64,000 nucleotides of DNA from Nemopilema nomurai (lineage: Eukaryota; Cnidaria; Scyphozoa; Rhizostomeae; Rhizostomatidae), in contig ML133388.1 in NCBI GenBank assembly GCA_003864495.1, forward strand, positions 682,738-746,737, given 5' to 3'. The position numbers were made by a program, and so were the translations under genes. Of the stretch, positions 49,756 through 58,969 are shown one piece after another. Positions within the stretch are counted from its first letter, which is position 1, and every line of letters starts with the position of its first letter. The notes beneath the pieces were generated by a model, which had not been told where the DNA came from, did no database searches, and saw only the letters and a list, made by a program, of their open reading frames with translations.

Positions 49756-50056
49756 AATTATCAACTTGTTGGAAATTGTATTGTCTTATATGCAAATTTA
49801 TGTATTAAGAACAATTAAGAAGGGCAATGCAGTGCCAGATGATTTTTATTTCGCCTGATGCTTCGCTCTGTTTTGAGAAAAAGGTGAAAACACTTTAAAC
49901 CTTAGATCTTGTTTCTTTCAGAATCGGTTTCCGTTGTGTTATAGTTGGGATGATTAGAAGGGGAAGAAGTGTCAATGCTAACTGTTGTGACAGAAGCAAG
50001 TGATTTACACCTTGCTAAGAATAAGGCATTCCACTAGACCTTTTAGATAAGAACCC

Positions 50057-50097
50057 ATGCATTATTAATTTCGAAGCTGCCTGTATATATAATATAG
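50057..50097 (+). promoter_or_regulatory. POU4-like site plus TATA-like run upstream of GPCR copy b
   Basis: ATGCATTATTAAT (50057-50069) precedes a TATATAATATA stretch (about 50084-50095) just before the first ATG at 50098. Same layout as copies a, c and d. Confidence 0.4.
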
Positions 50098-51081
50098 ATG
50101 TATGTTAGAAGTCGCCAACAAGGCACAAGAAGCTCGACTCACTGCAGTATGGCTTTCAATAGAACAGTGTACGAGTGTTATAGCGGATTCAACGGATACT
50201 TTGCCATTGCACTGGCAATTGTTGTCACACCTTTCCATGTTCTGATTCTATTCACCCTGGCCAAGGATTCACTATCTCACTTGGCACGTAATCAAATCTT
50301 TTTCTCTCTTACATTGTCACATACAATTCAAATTGGCCTTTCTGCAACCCTCCTTGCATTGATGATGTCGATTCCATGGCAGTTTGACCAATTGGTATGT
50401 ACAGTTTTGCGACGATGCCTACAATTCATCTCACCGTTGACCATCGCTGTGTCGAGTTTATCAATGATTGCTTTGTCGATTGAACGGTACATCGCCTGTG
50501 TTCATGGTCTTCGATTTTACCAGATTGTGACCAGCCAGAGAGTCTTTCGTGCCCTGGCTGCAATCTGGCTCTTTGGCTTCGGATGTGGTGCAGTCAATTT
50601 GTCGCTCATCATGAGATTAGAGTCAATAGAATGGAATGTTGTTAGCGAAACACCTATCTTGCGAGTGATTATTGTCACCGTCGAAATTCCTGCTTGCCTT
50701 ACATTGTTTGTGATTCAAGCAAAGTTGCTGAAAATAAGTAGAGAGAAGCTGTTGGTGGTCCAGGCTGGCGTTCCCATGAGCAGCCAAGCTTGCCAAGAGA
50801 ACAATCGGAAGAAGCAGTTCAAGATTGCCTTCGTTGCTAGCATTGTGGTTCTAACGTACCTCATTTGCACATTTCCTGGAGCATTGCTTGGTACAGTGGC
50901 TTTGATTAAGTATGGGTTGAGCCCATTTGCTGGCCATAGTTTCACTGTTGTATTGTGGATGCTAAATGCTGTCACAGATCCCTTTGTTTATGGATTTGGC
51001 ATGAGAGACACGAGGAAAGCAATCATTAGGCAGATCATGCATATGTTTTCAGCGCTTCCGTGTCAGAGACTTGCCTCATAA
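50098..51081 (+). CDS. Rhodopsin-like GPCR, array copy b, intronless
   Basis: 327 residues from ATG 50098, or 310 from ATG 50149. Motifs are as in copy a: NRT glycosylation site, His at 1.50 and 2.50 (TPFHVLI, LSHTIQIG), ERY, ICTFPG and DPFVY. TM2-TM3 reads SATLLALMMSIPWQF..FISPLTIAV, as in copies c and d and unlike copy a, whereas the 3' half and 3' flank match copy a. It sits between the two copies of the coiled-coil terminal exons. If the second exon pair is used, this receptor too is nested in an intron of that gene. Confidence 0.86.
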   Translation: MYVRSRQQGTRSSTHCSMAFNRTVYECYSGFNGYFAIALAIVVTPFHVLILFTLAKDSLSHLARNQIFFSLTLSHTIQIGLSATLLALMMSIPWQFDQLVCTVLRRCLQFISPLTIAVSSLSMIALSIERYIACVHGLRFYQIVTSQRVFRALAAIWLFGFGCGAVNLSLIMRLESIEWNVVSETPILRVIIVTVEIPACLTLFVIQAKLLKISREKLLVVQAGVPMSSQACQENNRKKQFKIAFVASIVVLTYLICTFPGALLGTVALIKYGLSPFAGHSFTVVLWMLNAVTDPFVYGFGMRDTRKAIIRQIMHMFSALPCQRLAS

Positions 51082-52283
51082 TTCAGAATAACTTTTCAAA
51101 GGGATAATTTTTGAACTCAGTACGGAAAGGGGACTCATCTAGTAATGTTATTGATAGTCAAACGATTAGTCATGTGACTCATATATGGGATATTACTACC
51201 AAAACAATTGTAGAGCTTAGTCGTGTGTAATAATTTGTGACTGACTTGGTTGAAGTTTGCTCTCAGATTCTCGCTAGACTTACGCTTATTTGAAATATCT
51301 TCCTTCCATCGTGCTAATGGTGATATCGCTTAACGGTTCTATGAGATTGTCGATTTCTGCATCCTTTTTATAAAAAATGGTAAAAGTATCATGGTAATTG
51401 TGATAATTAGCTAAACAAATTAATACGTTACGATGTTGCTAATTTTGTTTTGATCTTACGCAAACAGAGAGCAACCATAGAGCTTCGCTTTTTTCTGTAG
51501 TGCAAACAGAGCCTTAGCATTGTTGTTATGACCGGTCAGAAACGGGCAACAGAAACAGACGTGTCTCCTGTGCATATTCCAATTCTCTATTCACCGAACA
51601 ATCACAGTTTTCCCATTTGTTGATAAACATGACATGTCATCACCTGACGAGCACCAGCAATACGTCATTAATTAACATTGCATAATGACACCATTAGAAA
51701 ACTCATGATTCTACAGATGTGCCTTCAAACATGACATCACATGCACCCTGTCAGTTCTTTACGTTACACTGTCCTGTTTTAGAGATAACCGATTTACATA
51801 CCGGGTATTTTTTCGATGGTGCAATGTGTGAGTAACAATGGCGAGTTGCTTTAGAGGCTTGGTTTTTAATAAGCGTATACCATCATGTGTCTGTCTTAAA
51901 AGACCCATGAGTCTTGAAGAAGTTAAATCTCTTTTAGTTTTGAGCACCCTGTGTTAATGTCTAGAAGAATTCCTTCTTCATATCAACTGTCTTCGTTGGG
52001 CTCAAGAATGTTTTGCCTTGCTGTTATTTATTTTGAACGTAACCAAAATTTTGTCGTTTTCATTTTCTTTTAAACATTCATTATTGTGTATTTTTAATAG
52101 CACTCAAACTTTTTCTGCCAAACGACATCTTTTTGTCAAGTCTGAATGAAATCGGAGAAGCAGGAGACATGTTTGTTTAGCCTCGGACTTAGCCTTGGAC
52201 CAGAAATTTAGCTGACTGCCAGGCCCATTGGCGTCATTAAGAAAGCATTATTAGTAATTGTGTTGGTATCTTGTTACAAACAG

Positions 52284-52732
52284 GCGAGTCGAGTGGCGGT
52301 GAGCAGAGCGGCAGACCAGGTTGCTGAAAGTCTCAATGAAACAAGGGACATGAAGCAAGTGCTTAAGACCGAAAGGACGCTTGCAGACAGAGCCGCTCAT
52401 AAGTACCAGCGCCTGATGGTAAAAATATCATTCCAAAATCGTAAAATCACTCCAAAATCGGAAAATCACTCCAAAATTGCAACATCATTCCAAAATCGTA
52501 AAATTACTCCAAAATTACAACGCTATTACAAAATAGCAGCATCTTGATCCCTGGTATTTGTAAGCCCATACATTGCGTTGCTTCAAAGTATGATCCAACT
52601 TTATTTCTGATGATATTTAGATGATCCTTTTGATATGGGTTGTTACCATTTCAGGAGTCAAGCGCGCGAAAAGTCGAAGAACTTGCAAAAGAACTGGACA
52701 GAGCTCACGAAAAGGCACGAAATGCCCGATGA
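52284..52732 (+). CDS. Duplicate terminal exons 20' and 21' of the coiled-coil gene
   Basis: Exon 20' 52284-52418 (135 bp, as exon 20) and exon 21' 52655-52732, with the same acceptors and donor as at 49211-49345 and 49582. Exon 21' has one extra base (GAACTGGACAG versus GAACGGACAG), so it reads ELAKELDRAHEKARNAR and stops at TGA 52730-52732. Exon 21 instead shifts to a 57-residue version with a non-coil tail ending TTSSLS. The shorter version continues the heptad pattern and looks ancestral. It could be an alternative 3' end of the gene, spliced from exon 19 or exon 20, or a non-functional duplicate. Confidence 0.6.
52429..52542. repeat. 19-bp minisatellite, second copy
   Basis: Same six-unit repeat as at 49356-49469, carried by the segmental duplication with no visible change in unit number. 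Confidence 0.85.
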
Positions 52733-53130
52733 TGAACACGTAGCCTCGTTTCATGCCATTTCTAGGCCTCGTATTCATTTTCATAAAGCAGCTGGAGTGA
52801 ATGGCTTCACCACGTCGTCATTAAGTTAGAATTATCAACTTGTTGGAAATTGTATTGTCTTATATGCAAATTTATGTATTAAGAACAATTAAGAAGGGCA
52901 ATGCAGTGCCAGATGATTTTTATTTCGCCTGATGCTTCGCTCTGTTTTGAGAAAAAGGTGAAAACACTTTAAACCTTAGATCTTGTTTCTTTCAGAATCG
53001 GTTTCCGTTGTGTTATAGTTGGGATGATTAGAAGGGGAAGAAGTGTCAATGCTAACTGTTGTGACAGAAGCAAGTGATTTACACCTTGCTAAGAATAAGG
53101 CATTCCACTAGACCTTTTAGATAAGAACCC

Positions 53131-53172
53131 ATGCATTATTAATTTCGAAGCTGCCTGTATATATATATATAG
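53131..53172 (+). promoter_or_regulatory. POU4-like site plus TATA run upstream of GPCR copy c
   Basis: ATGCATTATTAAT (53131-53143) precedes a TA-repeat (about 53158-53170). The TA run is longer than in copy b, one of the few differences between units 2 and 3. Confidence 0.4.
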
Positions 53173-54156
53173 ATGTATGTTAGAAGTCGCCAACAAGGCA
53201 CAAGAAGCTCGACTCACTGCAGTATGGCTTTCAATAGAACAGTGTACGAGTGTTATAGCGGATTCAACGGATACTTTGCCATTGCACTGGCAATTGTTGT
53301 CACACCTTTCCATGTTCTGATTCTATTCACCCTGGCCAAGGATTCACTATCTCACTTGGCACGTAATCAAATCTTTTTCTCTCTTACATTGTCACATACA
53401 ATTCAAATTGGCCTTTCTGCAACCCTCCTTGCATTGATGATGTCGATTCCATGGCAGTTTGACCAATTGGTATGTACAGTTTTGCGACGATGCCTACAAT
53501 TCATCTCACCGTTGACCATCGCTGTGTCGAGTTTATCAATGATTGCTTTGTCGATTGAACGGTACATCGCCTGTGTTCATGGTCTTCGATTTTACCAGAT
53601 TGTGACCAGCCAGAGAGTCTTTCGTGCCCTGGCTGCAATCTGGCTCTTTGGCTTCGGATGTGGTGCAGTCAATTTGTCGCTCATCATGAGATTAGAGTCA
53701 ATAGAATGGAATGTTGTTAGCGAAACACCTATCTTGCGAGTGATTATTGTCACCGTCGAAATTCCTGCTTGCCCTTACATTGTTTGTGATTCAAGCAAAG
53801 TTGCTGAAAATAAGTAGAGAGAAGCTGTTGGTGGTCAGGCTGGCGTTCCCATGAGCAGCCAAGCTTGCCAAGAGAACAATCGGAAGAAGCAGTTCAAGAT
53901 TGCCTTCGTTGCTAGCATTGTGGTTCTAACGTACCTCATTTGCACATTTCCTGGAGCATTGCTGGGTACAGTGGCTTTGATTAAGTATGGGTTGAGTCCA
54001 TTTGCTGGCCATAGTTTCACTGTTGTATTGTGGATGCTAAATGCTGTCACAGATCCCTTTGTTTATGGATTTGGCATGAGAGACACGAGGAAAGCAATCA
54101 TTAGGCAGATCATGCATATGTTTTCAGCGCTTCCGTGTCAGAGACTTGCCTCATAA
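53173..54156 (+). pseudogene. GPCR array copy c, broken by two opposite 1-base indels
   Basis: It is near-identical to copy b, but one C is inserted at about 53772-53774 (GCTTGCCC versus GCTTGCC) in TM5 and one C is missing at about 53836 (GGTCAGG versus GGTCCAGG). Between them the frame reaches TAG at 53815-53817, so the protein stops after TM5. Downstream the original frame resumes and is intact through TM6, DPFVY and the normal stop. Both changes are in short C runs and cancel in length, so a sequencing or assembly error is as likely as true decay. If real, the product would be a five-helix truncated receptor. Confidence 0.7.
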
Positions 54157-54738
54157 TTCAGAATAACTTTTCAAAGGGATAATTTTTGAACTCAGTACGG
54201 AAAGGGGACTCATCTAGTAATGTTATTGATAGTCAAACGATTAGTCATGTGACTCATATATGGGATATTACTACCAAAACAATTGTAGAGCTTAGTCGTG
54301 TGTAATAATTTGTGACTGACTTGGTTGAAGTTTGCTCTCAGATTCTCGCTAGACTTACGCTTATTTGAAATATCTTCCTTCCATCGTGCTAATGGTGATA
54401 TCGCTTAACGGTACTATGAGATTGTCGATTTCTGCATCCTTTTTACAAAATATGGAAAAAGAAAATTATCATGGTAATTGTGATAATTAGGTGGACAAGT
54501 TAATAAGTTTCGACGTTGCTAATTTTGTTTTAATCTTATCCAAACAAGTTCCAGAAGAAGTTAAATGTCTATAGCTTTATTTTTTTGACAAAATATGAAT
54601 TCATTTTTGATCTTAGGATTTTACATTGCTAGAATAAAGATATATTCTATTATGTTTGGGTGAGTTAATGGAAGAGAGAAAACAGTATATGAATGATTCA
54701 CATGGCAAAAGCAGCTAGTAATGCATTTCTTTTGTTAA

Positions 54739-54744
54739 AATAAA
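54739..54744 (+). terminator. AATAAA between GPCR copies c and d
   Basis: AATAAA about 580 bp after the copy c stop and 80 bp before copy d; possible polyadenylation signal for copy c. Units 1 and 2 lack this stretch. Confidence 0.3.
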
Positions 54745-54783
54745 GCTTTGCAAAAGAGACTGGTACCCAAGCAGAGATGATCT

Positions 54784-54818
54784 ATGCATAATTAATTTCT
54801 AAACAACCTGTATATAAA
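54784..54818 (+). promoter_or_regulatory. Perfect POU4-like site plus TATA box upstream of GPCR copy d
   Basis: ATGCATAATTAAT (54784-54796), which matches the POU4/Brn3-type consensus as I recall it, then TATATAAA (54811-54818). The surrounding flank of copy d is otherwise diverged from copies a-c, so conservation of this block stands out. Confidence 0.45.
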
Positions 54819-55801
54819 TGTATGTCAGAAATCGCCAACAATGCACAAGAAGCTCGACTCACTGCAGTATGGCTTTCAATAGAACAGTGTACGAGTGTTA
54901 TAGCGGATTCAATGGATACTTTGCCATTGCATTGGCAATTGTCGTCACACCTTTCCATGTTCTGATTCTATTCACCCTGGCCAAGGATTCATTATCTCAC
55001 TTGGCACGTAATCAAATCTTTTTCTCTCTTACATTGTCACATACAATTCAAATTGGCCTTTCTGCAACCCTCCTTGCATTGATGATGTCGATTCCATGGC
55101 AGTTTGACCAATTGGTATGTACAGTTTTGCGACGATGCCTACAATTCATCTCACCGTTGACCATCGCTGTGTCGAGTTTATCAATGATTGCTTTGTCGAT
55201 TGAACGGTACATCGCCTGTGTTCATGGTCTTCGATTTTACCAAATTGTGACCAGCCAGAGAGTCTTTCGTGCCCTGGCTGCAATCTGGCTCTTTGGCTTC
55301 GGATGTGGTGCAGTCAATTTGTCGCTCATCATGAGATTAGAGTCATTAGAATGGAATGTTGTTAGCGAAACACCTATCTTGCGAGTGATTATTGTCACCG
55401 TCGAAATTCCTGCTTGCCTTACATTGTTTGTGATTCAAGCAAAGTTGCTGAAAATAAGTAGAGAGAAGCTGTTGGTGGTCCAGGCTGGCGTTCCCATGAG
55501 CAGCCAAGCTTGCCAAGAGAACAATCGGAAGAAGCAGTTCAAGATTGCCTTCGTTGCTAGCATTGTGGTTCTAACGTACCTCATTTGCACATTTCCTGGA
55601 GCATTGCTTGGTACAGTGGCTTTGATTAAGTTTGGGTTGAGTCCATTTGCTGGGCATGGTTTCACTGTTGTATTGTGGATGATAAATGCTGTCACAGATC
55701 CCTTTGTTTATGGATTTGGCATGAGAGACACGAGGAAAGCAATCATTAGGCAGATCATCAATATGTTGTCAGTGCTTCCGTGTCAGAGACTTGCCTCATA
55801 A
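54818..55801 (+). CDS. Rhodopsin-like GPCR, array copy d, intronless
   Basis: 327 residues from ATG 54818, or 310 from ATG 54869. It has the same landmarks as copies a-c: NRT site, His at 1.50 and 2.50, ERY, ICTFPG and DPFVY. It is the most diverged at the C-terminal end (LIKFGLSPFAGHGF, WMINAV, IINMLSVLPCQ), and its 3' flank is only loosely related to those of a-c. At the 5' end it shares silent and coding changes with copy a (AATGGATAC, CATTGGC, GTCGTC) but in TM2-TM3 it matches b and c. It is probably the older neighbour from which parts of the array were exchanged. No coiled-coil exon pair follows it. Confidence 0.86.
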   Translation: MYVRNRQQCTRSSTHCSMAFNRTVYECYSGFNGYFAIALAIVVTPFHVLILFTLAKDSLSHLARNQIFFSLTLSHTIQIGLSATLLALMMSIPWQFDQLVCTVLRRCLQFISPLTIAVSSLSMIALSIERYIACVHGLRFYQIVTSQRVFRALAAIWLFGFGCGAVNLSLIMRLESLEWNVVSETPILRVIIVTVEIPACLTLFVIQAKLLKISREKLLVVQAGVPMSSQACQENNRKKQFKIAFVASIVVLTYLICTFPGALLGTVALIKFGLSPFAGHGFTVVLWMINAVTDPFVYGFGMRDTRKAIIRQIINMLSVLPCQRLAS

Positions 55802-58800
55802 CTCAGAATAACTGTGAAGGGCATAATTTATGAAACGGGATTAAGAACCGAGTGAAAAATTCGTCTAGTAATGTTAAAGGTATTCAAGCGACTCGCTTAT
55901 TGGACATTACTACCACGACAGCTGGGGACCTTTGCTGAGTGTTATCCTTAACCGTTGAATTTCTCAAAGTTCGCTTCAGAGACGGCGCCACGAAACCGAA
56001 CCTAGGAGGGATGAGATGACGTTTAGTGACATGTGAGGGCCTACCATGGTCTGATCGGACGCGAAAGAAATTATCTGAAGTTGAGTCTTCTAGAGTGACT
56101 AAAGTTGTTCTCCTGGACTTATATTTATCAAAATGAATACCATACCACTCAGAATGGACAGTTCGACGATTCTCATTGATTATTAATCTTTGAAAAGTTT
56201 TGAATGAAATGAAAAGGCTGCACATAGAATAAGTACAAGTGTAGCTGTATTTAGACTATATTTATGCTCTATGGTATTCCAGTTAATTGTATAAATATAT
56301 ATGAATATATATGAATGAATATCTATGTATTAGTATTAAATGCCTGTATATCAATACGCGATAGCCTTATAGCCATATTTGCGAATTTCTTTAGTGTACG
56401 TATTTTGATTTTATTAAATGACAATCCTGAGAAACTTGGAGCTAAGGGTAGAATCATAGTTTTTTTTCCATTTTGCATCTTTCTTTCATTACAACGGTGG
56501 CTTCTTTTGTGTGACGGCTTCTTTTGTCCTTTGTTCTCCCTTAGCATCGCTGCTGGTGCACGTTTTGTTAAAGACGGCTTGCCGCTTCATTCATTCTCCT
56601 GCCCTTTTTCGGCTTCAAGTGATTTTCTCAATGTGGAATGTGACAATGCTACTTAGATGACTTCATTAGGGAGGTGCATGTCGCATTCAAACCAACGCTA
56701 CTAGTGATATACGTTTAATTGCTTAATGTCGATCGATGTTGAAAGTGTTAGTCCATCACTGTAGTTCGTGTGTTAAGGCACAATTGAAGGTAAAATCAAA
56801 ACAAATAGACGCTGTATTGTCTCTGGCGCTGTTCTTTGACGACCCGCAAACGCAAACGCAATCGCAAACGCAAACGTAGGTTTATTCAGCTTGTTCACTT
56901 TCTAAAATGAAACAATGCAATCATGCATGATTGAATAAGGGTGGTTATGCCTTAGTGAATAATTTTCTAATATTCCTATCAGGAATTTTCAGAACACATT
57001 TTGGAGCTCCCTCGACACTGCCTCTACTCTTTGAATAAATCATGGTACGTGAGTGTATGTAAATTCCCTTTTCTGCTTAACCCAGGCTTCTGTCAAATCA
57101 GACAGATTTTCAATTCATTTCAACTATAAACATTTTGGTGTAGGTTAGCCCTAAAAGGGCACAAGGTATACAACGAGGAAAATTTCATGTATAGAATAGA
57201 AAAATAACATTACTATGCATGCAATGGACCATAATTAGTAATAGACTTCTTATTTTATGGGGCCCATGCTAACTAGGGGTTTGAAAAGTCGGCTCCTTCC
57301 ATCGCTTGTTCTTGGCGGGCTCATAAAATGGTATGGAAAGTCTTTTGACAAGCTGTCTACTTCATTTGAAGCTGTAAAACCCCGATTCTTTGATGATTTG
57401 TTGATGTTTTGAAAGAGAGAAATAATTGAAGGCAAAATAACTTTGAGATTTACCTTTCAGTAGCTTTTTGGGAAAACGTCAATTAAACTGCATGGTTGGA
57501 GAGAGGATATTTGTACGTAAAATATTTCAGTGGACTTCAAATTCGACAGTAAATCATGGCTGTTGCTGCAGGCAAACTTGCTCCTGTGATTAGTCTACGC
57601 AGAAAAACTTCAAAAAGCAGCACCCTTAAATCAATGCATCTCAAGTTTACCTGATACTAAAATTCAACTTTTTCTTTCTATTTCTGTTGAAATGTAGGTA
57701 ACTAATCGGTTTCTTTCTATCGGTACTAAACGTTTATTTATTGTACAGAGAGCGTATACAGACTGTTTTGAGTTGGTGCTGTTAAATAAAACGTTTCGGA
57801 AACTCTGAAACAAAATAATAGATTTCATCAAGAATTCACAGGCAATACAGAATTCTCAGAAAATGTTCCAAAGAGTACAATCATTTATATACACATGCTA
57901 TTTCATTACTTGAAAAACTTTCACTACACAAACGATAGAGCTTTAGAAATTACTCTTCAAAACTACAATATAAAATATATTAGTGTCGAGTTAAACAATG
58001 CTATACATCTATAGCCAAATCTTTTTTAAAGTTTAGTAATAGCTTAATCATATTTATGTTAATTTAGTCTTACATAAAGGAGACAAATATCGTTGTATCT
58101 CTTTACTAAACTATTAAACTATAAACTAAGGGATAAAGCTTTATCAAAATATTGCCCAAAAGTCTTTTGTGCTTCAGGTCATTGATTATGAATATTATAA
58201 CAAGCTCTTTTAATTTTGGAAGGTGACGGAATTTGAATGATTTGAATGAAAGTAATGAATGAGTCAACAGGTATTTTTGATGGAAGTGTAGTTTCACTGA
58301 AAATTTTCATTCGTGCATTGCTTTTTGTCTAAATAGCATAAAATGATTTCTATTAACTTCACCTAAGACTTGAAAAGTATAAAATGCAATTTTCGTAAAA
58401 CATTTTCGTCTTAGGATACCAAGCTGCTGCCTTATTGTAAAACAATTTCAAGGCAATTTATAGAGCAAGTTTTGATCAAACCTGATTGTAGAATCGCTGA
58501 AGCTATTTAAAGTTTGATGCCTGATCTTACCAACTCTAATATCTTCTATCACAGCAAAAAAGCTGAAAATTTTAGACTAAAGAAGTCTTAGTGGTTTCTG
58601 GTATTATTTTCAAAGGTGAAAATTGATATAAGGTTTATAAAGACCAAGTCTTTCATGTGATTTTCGGGAATAACAGACTGTACAGATGTTGATGACAGTC
58701 GGTGACCAAATAAGTCAGAACCAGTTTCCTTGCAATCCATTGTGGGGCTTCTTTAATAGCGGGGTCGCAATCTGTGCTCTTCAGAAACAGTTTTGTCCAT

Positions 58801-58969
58801 TCTTCACTCCTCCAAGCTTAAGGTTTCAAATCTTCCTGCTCCTGCGCAGAATTTGCCGGATCCAGCATTTCTTCCGGACACTTCTTCTCAATAAACTGAC
58901 TGGTATCTTGCACTGGCTTGGACAAAGTCTTTGAGAATCATGGCGTCGCTTTCTACCAAAGAAAGATTG
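55802..58969. other. Intergenic DNA between the GPCR array and the adipolin-like gene
   Basis: No firm gene. It contains a short CGCAAA hexamer run (56843-56876) and the minus-strand exon-like island at 57250-57371. A minus-strand frame at about 58935-58820 (KKCPEEMLDPAN) directly follows the C1q stop without a good acceptor. The first ~60 bp after copy d are diverged receptor 3' flank. Confidence 0.5.
57250..57371 (-). other. Exon-like island, minus strand, C-terminal type
   Basis: Acceptor GGTTTTACAG then 122 bp open to TAA (57252-57250), encoding about 40 residues with protein-like content (SKDFPYHFMSPPRTSDG, then RLFKPLVSMGPIK). The frame is also open upstream to 57435. It could be the last exon of an unplaced minus-strand gene or a chance frame. 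Confidence 0.22.

Larger units (their letters stand above)
46880..54545 (+). repeat. Tandem segmental duplication, ~3.07-kb unit, two full and one partial copy
   Basis: Unit 1 about 46880-49957, unit 2 about 49958-53032 and unit 3 about 53033-54545 (truncated). Each full unit holds one intronless GPCR followed by the last two exons of the coiled-coil gene. GPCR starts are offset by 3072 and 3075 bp. From the 3' half of the receptor onward units 1 and 2 differ by only scattered bases; units 2 and 3 are near-identical up to about 54400. A fourth, more diverged receptor (54818) follows without the exon pair. High identity means recent duplication, ongoing conversion or assembly duplication. Confidence 0.88.

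Noticed and set aside
56315..56656. 113-codon frame downstream of the GPCR array
   Set aside because: Overlapping open frames on both strands in AT/CT-rich DNA; no recognisable protein.
58820..58935. Extra exon of the adipolin-like gene after the C1q stop
   Set aside because: Protein-like on the minus strand, but preceded by an in-frame stop, with no good acceptor, and the C1q domain already ends normally at 58970.
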